NCBI GenBank assembly: GCA_018902765.1
Contig: JAHIQC010000161.1
Span: forward strand, 1 to 10,034
Direction of reading: 5' to 3'
DNA length: 10,034 nt
Origin: Actinomycetota bacterium
GTDB taxonomy: Bacteria > Actinomycetota > Coriobacteriia > Anaerosomatales > JAHIQC01
In this document: piece after piece, positions 1-7,559 of the stretch
Layout of the letters: each line of letters starts with the position of its first letter
Numbering within the stretch: position 1 is the first letter of the stretch
Translations under genes and position numbers: made by a program
The notes under the pieces: model-generated
Databases searched by the model: none
What the model saw: only the letters and a program-made list of their open reading frames with translations
What the model was told of the DNA's origin: nothing

Positions 1-2027
<2,027 letters not shown>

Positions 2028-2035
2028 TGGAAGAG

Positions 2036-2067
2036 CGACGCTCAAGCGCCCCACTGGGCTTGCGTCG
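2036..2067 (+). terminator. 12-bp bulged hairpin after eno, no U-tract
   Basis: CGACGC (2036-2041) pairs with GCGTCG (2062-2067). AAG (2044-2046) pairs with CTT (2059-2061), and CCC (2049-2051) with GGG (2056-2058), closing a CACT loop. Two 2-nt bulges (TC and CG) lie on the 5' arm. It starts 9 nt after the eno stop. No run of T follows, so it is not a classical intrinsic terminator. It could be a U-less actinobacterial-type terminator, an attenuator or an mRNA 3'-end stabiliser. Confidence 0.5.
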
Positions 2068-2080
2068 TGCGGACTCGTGC

Positions 2081-2086
2081 AAGGGA
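2081..2086 (+). promoter_or_regulatory. Ribosome binding site deciding the methyltransferase start
   Basis: AAGGGA at 2081-2086 lies 5 nt before GTG 2092. An earlier in-frame GTG at 2077 overlaps this site and has no comparable upstream signal. GTG 2092 is therefore the better start. Confidence 0.6.
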
Positions 2087-2091
2087 CGAAC

Positions 2092-3015
2092 GTGGCCGAC
2101 AGCATCAACCCATACCCCGAGCTTCCCGAAGCCGGGCCTCAAGAGCGCTATGGCGTGCCGCTCGATAGCGCGCTGGCCAGACGCGAGAGGCTCGCGGACC
2201 GCTACGACATCGATTTCGGCAAGGATCGGGTGTTCCCGAGGCTTGTCGAGGCGATGCTTGACGAGGTGCCTGAGGGCGCCAGGGTGCTCGAGGTGGGTGC
2301 GGCCACAGGACTTCTGACTCGTCCGCTTCTGGAAAAGGCCGGTCACGTCACGGCCTTGGAGCCTTCAGAAGGAATGCTCAGGCGATTGCTGGCAAGTGAC
2401 GTCGCCGACTCTCCGCACCTGCGCATCACCAAAGGCATGGTCGAGGATCTCCTGCACGACCAGCGCTTCGATATTGGCGTTGTCACGTTCACTCCGAGGC
2501 GCGGCGTGGGGCTCTATCAGCTGCTCATGGAGCTCGGGGTGCGGGTGAGCACCAAAGTGGTCATGCTCCTGGATGATGACGGCACGATGGACTGGGCGTA
2601 TCTCGCGCGAAGCGCCTCGGTGCAAGGCTTCGATGTGCGCGTTCACCTCGTGACCAGCCGCGACGAGGACCCGGCGCGTCGCCGCCGCGCCGTGCTGCTG
2701 GTTGCGGACGTTCGGAGGTGGCAGCCGAGCCTTGCCGAGCCGATGGAGGACTGGGCGCTTGATGCTCGCGAGCTCACGGTCCCGTTCCCACCACCTCGCG
2801 GCGCGGCCACCCGGCTCGTGCGCTACGTGCTTTCGGGCGGCGACCGCGCTGTTCGCGTCGTGACCGATGCTCGCGGCATCGATCGGCTCTATGGCAACCT
2901 GCGAACCGCCGTGCATCGCCTGGCGCGCGAGGATCTCACGGTCAGGCGCACCGGCGACGAGATACAGGTTGTGCGATTGCCGCGAGGCGGTCACGAAGAC
3001 GCATCTGTGGAATAG
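2092..3015 (+). CDS. SAM-dependent methyltransferase-like protein, substrate unknown
   Basis: This is a 307-residue protein. The middle carries a class I (Rossmann) methyltransferase core. Motif I is VLEVGAATG at residues 65-73, the glycine-rich SAM loop. A following ALEPSEGML (88-96) carries the acidic residue expected to hold the ribose. FDIGVVTFTP (from residue 126) sits where motif IV is expected, but lacks the familiar N/DPPY or xFD-Lxxxx forms. The N-terminal 45 residues are charged. The C-terminal ~100 residues are Arg-rich and match no domain I recognise. There is no signal peptide or membrane segment. It lies between eno and pyk, 64 nt after eno, with its own RBS and the post-eno hairpin ahead. 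Substrate and real methyltransferase activity are not determinable from sequence. It could be a small-molecule, RNA or protein methylase, or a non-catalytic homologue. Confidence 0.75.
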   Translation: MADSINPYPELPEAGPQERYGVPLDSALARRERLADRYDIDFGKDRVFPRLVEAMLDEVPEGARVLEVGAATGLLTRPLLEKAGHVTALEPSEGMLRRLLASDVADSPHLRITKGMVEDLLHDQRFDIGVVTFTPRRGVGLYQLLMELGVRVSTKVVMLLDDDGTMDWAYLARSASVQGFDVRVHLVTSRDEDPARRRRAVLLVADVRRWQPSLAEPMEDWALDARELTVPFPPPRGAATRLVRYVLSGGDRAVRVVTDARGIDRLYGNLRTAVHRLAREDLTVRRTGDEIQVVRLPRGGHEDASVE

Positions 3016-3052
3016 ACTCTCGGGGGGTTCTCTTCGGCGAGATGGCTGTGGG

Positions 3053-3068
3053 CCTCCTGACAAGGAGG
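3053..3068 (+). promoter_or_regulatory. Hairpin that pairs away the pyk ribosome binding site
   Basis: The pyk Shine-Dalgarno AAGGAGG (3062-3068) lies 8 nt before ATG 3077. CCTCCT at 3053-3058 is exactly complementary to AGGAGG at 3063-3068 and leaves a GACA loop, giving a perfect 6-bp stem that covers the RBS. A second possible stem, TCTCG (3018-3022) with CGAGA (3038-3042), lies upstream. This suggests control of pyk translation, but the fold is inferred, not shown. Confidence 0.5.
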
Positions 3069-3076
3069 GATTCACG

Positions 3077-4477
3077 ATGCGCCGAACCAAGATTGTCGCC
3101 ACGATCGGACCGGCGACTGACAGTCGCGAGATGCTTACCGCTTTGGTCGAGGCGGGAATCGATATCGCTCGGCTGAACGCTTCACATTCCCCAATCGACG
3201 CGTTACAGGCGCGCTTCGAGCTCATTCGTAGCATCGCGGCCGAAGCCGGTCGTCATGTGGCGGTGCTGCTCGATCTGGCCGGTCCCAAGCTGCGAGTCGG
3301 CGCGATGGCCCCAGGCTCCGTGCTTCAGGCGGGGAGCGCCTTTCGCATCGAGGGCCGCACATGCTTAGGCGACGAGTCGCATGCCTGCGTGAGCTATCCC
3401 GGGTTCGCCTCAGATTTGTCCGCGGGCGACCACATCCTGCTCGACGACGGATCTCTCGAGCTTAAGGTCGTGTCCACCGACGGCGATCGTATCGACACCA
3501 CCGTGCTCGTGGGCGGGGCGCTCACAAGCAACAAGGGCGTGAACGTCCCGGGGGTCACGCTCGGGATAGAGTCGATCACCGACAAGGACCGCGAGGTGCT
3601 CGCCTGGGGGCTTGGCGTCGGAGTGGACCTGATCGCGCAGTCCTTCGTGCGTTCGGCGGACGACGTCCGCGAGCTGCGTGCGCTCATGGGGGATACGCCG
3701 ATACCCATCGTGGCCAAGATCGAGAAGCATGAGGCCATCGATAACATGGAGGCGATCGTAGCGGTGGCCGATGCCGTGATGGTCGCGCGCGGCGACTTGG
3801 GCGTCGAGATGGCGCCCGAACAGGTCCCGGTGCTGCAGGTGAAGATCATCCAAGCGGCGCGAGAGGCCGGCAAGCCGGTCATCGTCGCCACACAGATGCT
3901 CGAGTCGATGAAGTCGGCGCCTCGCCCCACCCGGGCCGAAGCCTCGGACGTGGCGACCGCCATCTTTGAGGGAGCCGACGCGGTGATGCTCTCAGCAGAG
4001 ACAGCTGTCGGCTCCTACCCGATCGAAGCCGTGGCAGTCACCGACAGGATAGTCCGTGCCGCCGAGGAGTCACGTGGCGGCCCGAGTGCGGCCCAGGGGC
4101 CAGACGGGGTGGACGTGGGCCGTGCGGTCAGCGCGGCGGTAGTGCGCCTGGCCGAGGACCTCGAGCTTGCGGCTATCGTCATCGCAACGCAGTCCGGGGC
4201 CACGGCTCGCGCGGTTGCGGCACATCGCCCGTCGGTGCCGGTGGTGGCGGTGACCCCGTTGCCCGAAACTGCTCGTCGTCTGTCCACGGTGTGGGGGGTC
4301 GTCGCTCTCGTGGTGCCACTGGCTCAAGATACCGATGCCATGCTCGAGATTGTTCTGAGAGCGGTGCTCGATTCCGGCCTCGCGTGCCCCGGACAACTCG
4401 TCGCGATCACTGCGGGACGCGCATCTCGAACGCCCGGTGCCACCGATTTCCTCGTGGTGCGCGAGATTCCGGAGTAA
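3077..4477 (+). CDS. pyk: Pyruvate kinase, K+-independent type by signature
   Basis: Pyruvate kinase transfers phosphate from PEP to ADP, the last step of glycolysis. The 466 residues cover the barrel, the B domain and the C-terminal domain, the usual bacterial length. Visible are KIVATIGP at the N-terminus, RLNASH (32-37, commonly RLNFSH), DLAGPKLRVG (66-75), and IVAKIEKHEA with catalytic Lys214. Mg and substrate residues fall in VARGDLGVEM (Asp240), VATQMLESM (Thr272) and LSAETAVG. Compared with rabbit muscle enzyme, the K+-site Thr113 is Leu67 and Glu117 is Lys71, which marks K+-independent enzymes. The start is ATG 3077, backed by AAGGAGG at 3062-3068 and by the MRRTKIVATIGP start typical of the family. 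The open frame extends to 2867, but that part overlaps the methyltransferase gene and is not family-like. The RBS may be hidden in a hairpin. Confidence 0.97.
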   Translation: MRRTKIVATIGPATDSREMLTALVEAGIDIARLNASHSPIDALQARFELIRSIAAEAGRHVAVLLDLAGPKLRVGAMAPGSVLQAGSAFRIEGRTCLGDESHACVSYPGFASDLSAGDHILLDDGSLELKVVSTDGDRIDTTVLVGGALTSNKGVNVPGVTLGIESITDKDREVLAWGLGVGVDLIAQSFVRSADDVRELRALMGDTPIPIVAKIEKHEAIDNMEAIVAVADAVMVARGDLGVEMAPEQVPVLQVKIIQAAREAGKPVIVATQMLESMKSAPRPTRAEASDVATAIFEGADAVMLSAETAVGSYPIEAVAVTDRIVRAAEESRGGPSAAQGPDGVDVGRAVSAAVVRLAEDLELAAIVIATQSGATARAVAAHRPSVPVVAVTPLPETARRLSTVWGVVALVVPLAQDTDAMLEIVLRAVLDSGLACPGQLVAITAGRASRTPGATDFLVVREIPE

Positions 4478-4504
4478 CGGTATCAACCTCAGCTTTAGGT
4501 CTAG

Positions 4505-4534
4505 GTGATACGCCCGGTCTACCTGTGCTATTAT
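4505..4534 (+). promoter_or_regulatory. Candidate extended -10 promoter for ftsB-DUF501-ppx
   Basis: TATTAT (4529-4534) resembles a -10 box and is preceded by TGC (4526-4528), the TGn extended -10 element. GTGATA (4505-4510), 18 nt upstream of it, matches TTGACA at 4 of 6 positions. It falls in the AT-richer 123-nt gap between pyk and ftsB and would give a leader of about 60 nt. The only other feature noticed in the gap is a weak GTATC/GATAC repeat (4480-4484 and 4507-4511). Confidence 0.45.
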
Positions 4535-4600
4535 TCGCCACAGGGATGGATCACCATCATCCTTTTGTATCGCTGGCCTTCTCACAGGATCTCCGTACCC

Positions 4601-5128
4601 ATGGCATCCAGAACTCCGTCGCGGCAAGGGGCCACAGCGAAAGGACGCGGGAGCGCGAAGCCCCGTGCTTCTACTTCGCGCGCTCCGGCTCGCTCAAAGA
4701 CCCCCAAGCGCACCTCATCGCCCGCGACTGTTTGCCGTACCTCCGGGCGTATGGGATGGGTCGTTCCGACATCAATCGCGATCCTTGTGGTCATCGCTGC
4801 ATGGTCCTTCTATCCCGTCGCCCGGATGCAATACTGCGAGCAGCGAGAGAAGCAGCGACTTGAGGTCGAGCTCGCGAGTCTTAAAGAACGCAACTCCAAG
4901 CTACGCGCCGAGGTCGACCGTCTCAAGACGCCCGAAGGCGTCGAAGAGGTCGCTCGCGAGAACCTTGGGCTCGTCAAAGAGGGCGAGAACCTCTACGTGG
5001 TCCTCGACGAACAGCAGCCTGAATCCACCACGACTGCGGCCCCGGATACTGCTCCCACCGCAGCAGCCATCGCTGGCGACTCATCGAGTTGGCAACGCGC
5101 CCTCGATATGATCTTCGGTTTCGAGTAG
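4601..5128 (+). CDS. ftsB: FtsB/DivIC-family septum formation initiator protein
   Basis: This is a 175-residue bitopic membrane protein of the cell division machinery. Family members (FtsB in E. coli, DivIC in Firmicutes) bind FtsL and FtsQ at the septum. The N-terminal ~48 residues are cytoplasmic and strikingly rich in Arg, Lys, Ser, Thr, Ala and Pro. One transmembrane helix spans about residues 51-71 (through SIAILVVIAAW). A coiled coil follows (about 75-110, QREKQRLEVELASLKERNSK...). Then comes the family-typical block TPEGVEEVARENLGLVKEGE (110-129). The tail is Thr/Ala/Pro-rich and extracytoplasmic. ATG 4601 is chosen because the upstream in-frame extension to 4505 overlaps the likely promoter and reads unlike the family. 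The RBS is weak (AGGA, 4586-4589, 11 nt away). The downstream neighbours DUF501 and ppx follow ftsB in many actinobacteria, which supports the call. Confidence 0.88.
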   Translation: MASRTPSRQGATAKGRGSAKPRASTSRAPARSKTPKRTSSPATVCRTSGRMGWVVPTSIAILVVIAAWSFYPVARMQYCEQREKQRLEVELASLKERNSKLRAEVDRLKTPEGVEEVARENLGLVKEGENLYVVLDEQQPESTTTAAPDTAPTAAAIAGDSSSWQRALDMIFGFE

Positions 5129-5136
5129 GCGCAAAG

Positions 5137-5664
5137 ATGAGAGACGCGCTGCTCGAGACTGACGATGCCGTGCTCTGTGCGCAGCTCGGCAGACCTGCGC
5201 GTGAGCCCTGGGAAGTCGTGGCGAGGTGTTCGCACGGCCGCCCATCCACCATCCTGACCGGCCCGCTTCTGGGCGACGGCGCTCCATTCCCGACGCTGTA
5301 CTGGCTCACCTGCCCATGGCTTCGAGCGTATGTCGACGGGCTTGAGAGCGCAGGAGTGGTCGGAGAGTGGCGCGCGCGTTTGGCCGCCGAGCCCGAGCTG
5401 GCTCATCAAATGGATCTGGCCGAGGCGCAGTACCGACAGCGGCGAGCGGTGGCCGCCGGTGGAGTCGACCCGTGCGCTGCGGTGGGCATAGCCGGCCAGC
5501 GGGACTCCTCGGCAACCAAATGTATTCACGCCCATGTGGCAGCGGCGCTTGCGGGAATAGACGATCCGATCGGCACCGAGGTCATACGCATGATCGACCC
5601 GATGTGGTGCCCTGATCAGCTGTGCATCGCGCTGCTCGACCCGAGCGCAGGGAGGCGCGCGTGA
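5137..5664 (+). CDS. DUF501 family protein
   Basis: This is a 175-residue cytoplasmic protein of unknown function from a family common in Actinomycetota next to ftsB and ppx. Recognisable family blocks are QLGRPAREPWEVVARCSHG near the N-terminus, then DGAPFPTLYWLTCPWLRAYV. Later come GIAGQRD and the KCIHAHVA segment with Cys129, His131 and His133, followed by DDPIG. The clustered Cys/His residues could bind metal or be catalytic; this is inference. ATG 5137 is 8 nt after the ftsB stop. Its upstream RBS is poor (only TAGG). An in-frame TTG at 5089 would overlap ftsB, so the start is not certain. The stop overlaps the ppx start by GTGA, suggesting coupled translation. Confidence 0.88.
   Translation: MRDALLETDDAVLCAQLGRPAREPWEVVARCSHGRPSTILTGPLLGDGAPFPTLYWLTCPWLRAYVDGLESAGVVGEWRARLAAEPELAHQMDLAEAQYRQRRAVAAGGVDPCAAVGIAGQRDSSATKCIHAHVAAALAGIDDPIGTEVIRMIDPMWCPDQLCIALLDPSAGRRA
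5649..5655 (+). promoter_or_regulatory. Ribosome binding site fixing the ppx GTG start
   Basis: AGGGAGG at 5649-5655 lies 5 nt before GTG 5661. It favours this start over the longer in-frame ATG at 5622, which would lie deep inside the DUF501 gene. Confidence 0.7.
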
Positions 5665-6614
5665 GCGATGCGACCCGGCGACTGGCGGCGATAGACATCG
5701 GCACGGTGACCACCCGTCTGCTGGTGGCCGACGTAGGCCCGAGCACAATCAGCGAGCTGGCGCGCAGCACCGACATCACGCATCTGGGGCAGGGCCTGGG
5801 TTCCACAGGCGCGCTTTCAGATGACGCGATGGCCCGCGTCTCTCAGGTGATCGCCGGGTATGCCGACACCATGCGCGAGCTGGGTGTCGCAGACGCGCAT
5901 GCAGTGGCAACATCGGCCTCCAGAGACGCCACGAACTCGGCGCTCTTCCTTTCGCTGCTCGCTGACCATGGCATCCATCCCGAAGTGATTTCCGGCTCAC
6001 GTGAAGCTCAGCTGACGTTCTTGGGAGCGACCTCTCATATCGGATCGGGTCGCGTGCTCGTTGATGACATCGGCGGCGGGTCGACTGAACTTGTCTTGGG
6101 ATCTGCTACCGGACCTATTCTGCACCGCACCAACGACATCGAGCAGACCCGCTCGATCGACGTAGGCTCCAGGCGCATAACCGAGCTCTACCTGCACTCC
6201 GATCCTCCGACACAGGCCGAGATGGCTGCAGCACGTGCTTTCGTTGCCGAGGAGATGCGCCCGTATTTCGACACGGGCAGAAAGCGTCCGGATGCGCTCA
6301 TCTCGGTCGCAGGCACGGCGACTACGGTCGTGGCCGTGCTCGAGTCCATGACGACATACGACCCGAAGCGGGTGCACGGCACGGTGGTCTCAGGTGCCCA
6401 GGTGGCCGATGTGCTCGAGATGCTCGCGGAAGTGCCGCTTGAGAAGCGGCGTCAGATCGCTGGCGTGCATCCACAGCGTGCAGGGGTCATCGTTGCCGGA
6501 GTGCTCATTCTCGAGACATTGATGGCACTTTCGGGAATGGACTCGACCATTGTCAGCGAGCACGACATACTCTACGGAATCCTGTTGGACGCCTATGCCG
6601 GAGGCCGTTCATGA
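5661..6614 (+). CDS. Ppx/GppA family exopolyphosphatase or pppGpp phosphatase
   Basis: This is a 317-residue member of the ASKHA-fold Ppx/GppA phosphatases, which hydrolyse polyphosphate ends and/or pppGpp. The length fits the short two-domain form seen in actinobacteria, without the C-terminal HD domain of E. coli Ppx. Motifs are AAIDIGTVTTRLLVADV (9-25, phosphate-1 loop), ATSASRDATN (83-92), ISGSREAQ with the likely catalytic Glu115 (110-117), VDDIGGGSTELVLG (134-147, phosphate-2 loop) and GTATTVVAVL (adenosine motif region). The phosphate-1 loop reads GTVT instead of the usual G-S/T-N-S. Substrate preference cannot be told from sequence, so I give no exact symbol (ppx and gppA both possible). 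The gene overlaps DUF501 by 4 bases and has a strong RBS. MazG, which acts on nucleotides, is encoded in the same neighbourhood. Confidence 0.92.
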   Translation: MSDATRRLAAIDIGTVTTRLLVADVGPSTISELARSTDITHLGQGLGSTGALSDDAMARVSQVIAGYADTMRELGVADAHAVATSASRDATNSALFLSLLADHGIHPEVISGSREAQLTFLGATSHIGSGRVLVDDIGGGSTELVLGSATGPILHRTNDIEQTRSIDVGSRRITELYLHSDPPTQAEMAAARAFVAEEMRPYFDTGRKRPDALISVAGTATTVVAVLESMTTYDPKRVHGTVVSGAQVADVLEMLAEVPLEKRRQIAGVHPQRAGVIVAGVLILETLMALSGMDSTIVSEHDILYGILLDAYAGGRS

Positions 6615-6671
6615 GCGCTTGCGTCCGCTCGGGGCTTTGCGCTTCCGGTGTAGATGGCGACAGGAATGCAA

Positions 6672-6758
6672 GGCGGTGTATCCGAACTGGTACAGGAGGG
6701 GGCCTTAAAAGCCTCTGGCCGCAAGGCCGTGTGGGTTCGAATCCCACCACCGCTACCA
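6672..6758 (+). tRNA. tRNA-Leu (anticodon UAA)
   Basis: This is a full class II cloverleaf of 87 nt with encoded CCA. The acceptor stem is GGCGGTG (6672-6678) with CACCGCT (6748-6754), then A73 and CCA. The D stem is TCC/GGA with GG in the loop. The anticodon stem is GGGGC/GCCTC around loop CTTAAAA, anticodon TAA at 6706-6708. The long variable arm (6716-6730) has GGCC/GGCC closing a GCAA loop. The T stem GTGGG/CCCAC encloses TTCGAAT. The TAA anticodon and the long variable arm identify leucine. The first acceptor pair is G1-U72, not the usual G-C. The gene lies 57 nt after ppx; I see no convincing promoter of its own, so it may be co-transcribed. Confidence 0.95.
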
Positions 6759-6774
6759 GCAAAATCGAGGAGTA

Positions 6775-6804
6775 CGGTGTCTTGCTCGGGTATGAGGGAC
6801 ACCG
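6775..6804 (+). terminator. Hairpin 16 nt after the tRNA, possible U-less terminator or switch element
   Basis: CGGTGTC (6775-6781) pairs perfectly with GACACCG (6798-6804). Inside, CTC (6785-6787) can pair with GAG (6794-6796). No T-run follows. It could end the tRNA transcript or form part of the leader of the next operon, since a second copy of GACACCG occurs at 6871-6877. Confidence 0.4.
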
Positions 6805-6810
6805 ATCCTC

Positions 6811-6819
6811 TGCGATACT
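6811..6819 (+). promoter_or_regulatory. Weak candidate extended -10 promoter for the corrinoid-TPR-GH operon
   Basis: TGC followed by GATACT (6814-6819, 4 of 6 matches to TATAAT) has the same TGn layout as the candidate ahead of ftsB. No good -35 box lies 16-18 nt upstream. A start near 6826 would leave an ~80-nt leader with the hairpin at 6828-6853. This is a guess that needs transcript-end data. Confidence 0.25.
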
Positions 6820-6827
6820 TGTCAGAA

Positions 6828-6853
6828 GGGTGCCGTCAGTTGACCAGGCGCCC
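6828..6853 (+). promoter_or_regulatory. Leader hairpin upstream of the corrinoid gene
   Basis: GGGTGCC (6828-6834) pairs with GGCGCCC (6847-6853) over 7 pairs, one of them G-U. The 12-nt loop contains the palindrome GTCAGTTGAC (6835-6844). GGTGC (6829-6833) could instead pair with GCACC (6858-6862), so two forms exclude each other. The role is unknown; an attenuator or regulator binding site is possible. Confidence 0.35.
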
Positions 6854-6905
6854 CAAAGCACCAACCCGATGACACCGATAGAGAGCCGAAGGGAGGTTCG
6901 CGAAC

Positions 6906-7559
6906 ATGGCTGATGATGCGGCGAAGCTCTATCAGGCGTTCGTGAGCCAAGATCCCGCAGCGGCGATAGGCGTCATCGAGAAGGTCAAGCGTTCAGGCAC
7001 CGAGCAAGGTGCCCTGTTCGATTCGCTGTTCGCGCCTGCCATGTCGCTCCTCGGCGGCGCATGGGCATCGGGCGCGATCGACGAGTACACGTTCACGCAG
7101 GCCTCTGTGATCGCCGAGCAGATCACGAGCTTCGTCACACCTCCGGCCACCGCCCAAGACACCGGAATCACAGTGATCGTCGGCGCGATGCACCGCGATT
7201 ACCACGCGATCGACAAGAACATCGTCGGTGCCGCTCTCAAAGAAGCCGGGCACCGGGTCATCGACTTAGGTGTCGATGTTCGTCCGGCCGAGTACCTCGA
7301 GCGCATCGAGGAGACCGGCACCCGTATCGTTATCGTGTGTGCCAGCATGAACGCCACGGCCAACGAGGTCGCTCGCGTGCGCGAGATACTTACGACGGCC
7401 GGTCTGCAAGACGTGGTCATCCTCGTCTCCGGCGGGCCATTCGAGGCTGATCCCGAACTCGCGCGCCAGGTCGGCGCCAATGGCGTCGTGCGTGGCGCTG
7501 AGAGTGCGCTCAAGCTCGTCGAGCGCATTGCTCGCGACCGCCAGAAGGCGGGTGCCTGA
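6906..7559 (+). CDS. Small corrinoid (B12-binding) protein, MtbC1/COG5012-like
   Basis: This is a 217-residue cytoplasmic protein with the two-part build of corrinoid proteins. A helical cap covers about residues 1-80 (includes LLGGAWASGAID). A Rossmann-like B12-binding domain covers about 88-210. The domain shows RDYHAIDKNIVGAALKEAG, VIDLGVDV, CASMNA and SGGPFEADP, matching the DxHxxG...SxL...GG pattern. Asp98 and His100 (lower cobalt ligand) are kept, but the Gly of DxHxxG is Asp103. The CarH W-x9-EH signature for adenosylcobalamin reads W53-x9-FT, so light-sensing AdoCbl binding is not supported. Relatives shuttle methyl groups for substrate:corrinoid methyltransferases, but none lies beside it. 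ATG 6906 has GGGAGG (6891-6896) 9 nt upstream. Its stop overlaps the next start (TGATG), so it is probably coupled to the TPR gene. Confidence 0.85.
   Translation: MADDAAKLYQAFVSQDPAAAIGVIEKVKRSGTEQGALFDSLFAPAMSLLGGAWASGAIDEYTFTQASVIAEQITSFVTPPATAQDTGITVIVGAMHRDYHAIDKNIVGAALKEAGHRVIDLGVDVRPAEYLERIEETGTRIVIVCASMNATANEVARVREILTTAGLQDVVILVSGGPFEADPELARQVGANGVVRGAESALKLVERIARDRQKAGA

Larger units (their letters stand above)
6798..6879 (+). repeat. 9-bp direct repeat GACACCGAT in the leader
   Basis: GACACCGAT occurs at 6798-6806 and again at 6871-6879, 73 bp apart. Both copies are complementary over 7 nt to CGGTGTC at 6775-6781, which allows alternative pairings in RNA. The second copy ends 11 nt before the GGGAGG ribosome binding site of the corrinoid gene. 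Confidence 0.5.

Noticed and set aside
2867..3076. N-terminal extension of pyruvate kinase
   Set aside because: It overlaps the methyltransferase gene in another frame and lacks family similarity. ATG 3077 has a strong RBS and the canonical N-terminus.
4480..4511. Possible terminator after pyk
   Set aside because: Only weak stems (GTATC/GATAC, ACCT/AGGT) with no U-run were found, not enough to call a terminator.
4505..4600. N-terminal extension of ftsB, including a hydrophobic stretch
   Set aside because: It covers the probable promoter and leader and does not resemble FtsB/DivIC proteins.
4291..4863. Plus-strand open frame across the pyk end and ftsB start
   Set aside because: It overlaps two supported genes in a different frame and has no recognisable domain.
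6553..6864. Antisense frames over the tRNA-Leu, with residues such as VGFEPTRPCGQRLL and GGIRTHTALRPEAFKA
   Set aside because: These peptides are the well-known false translation of the reverse strand of tRNA genes and occur in databases as spurious proteins.
6759..6905. Cobalamin riboswitch upstream of the corrinoid gene
   Set aside because: The leader is short and I cannot find the conserved B12-box core, so only an unspecific switch-like structure is noted.
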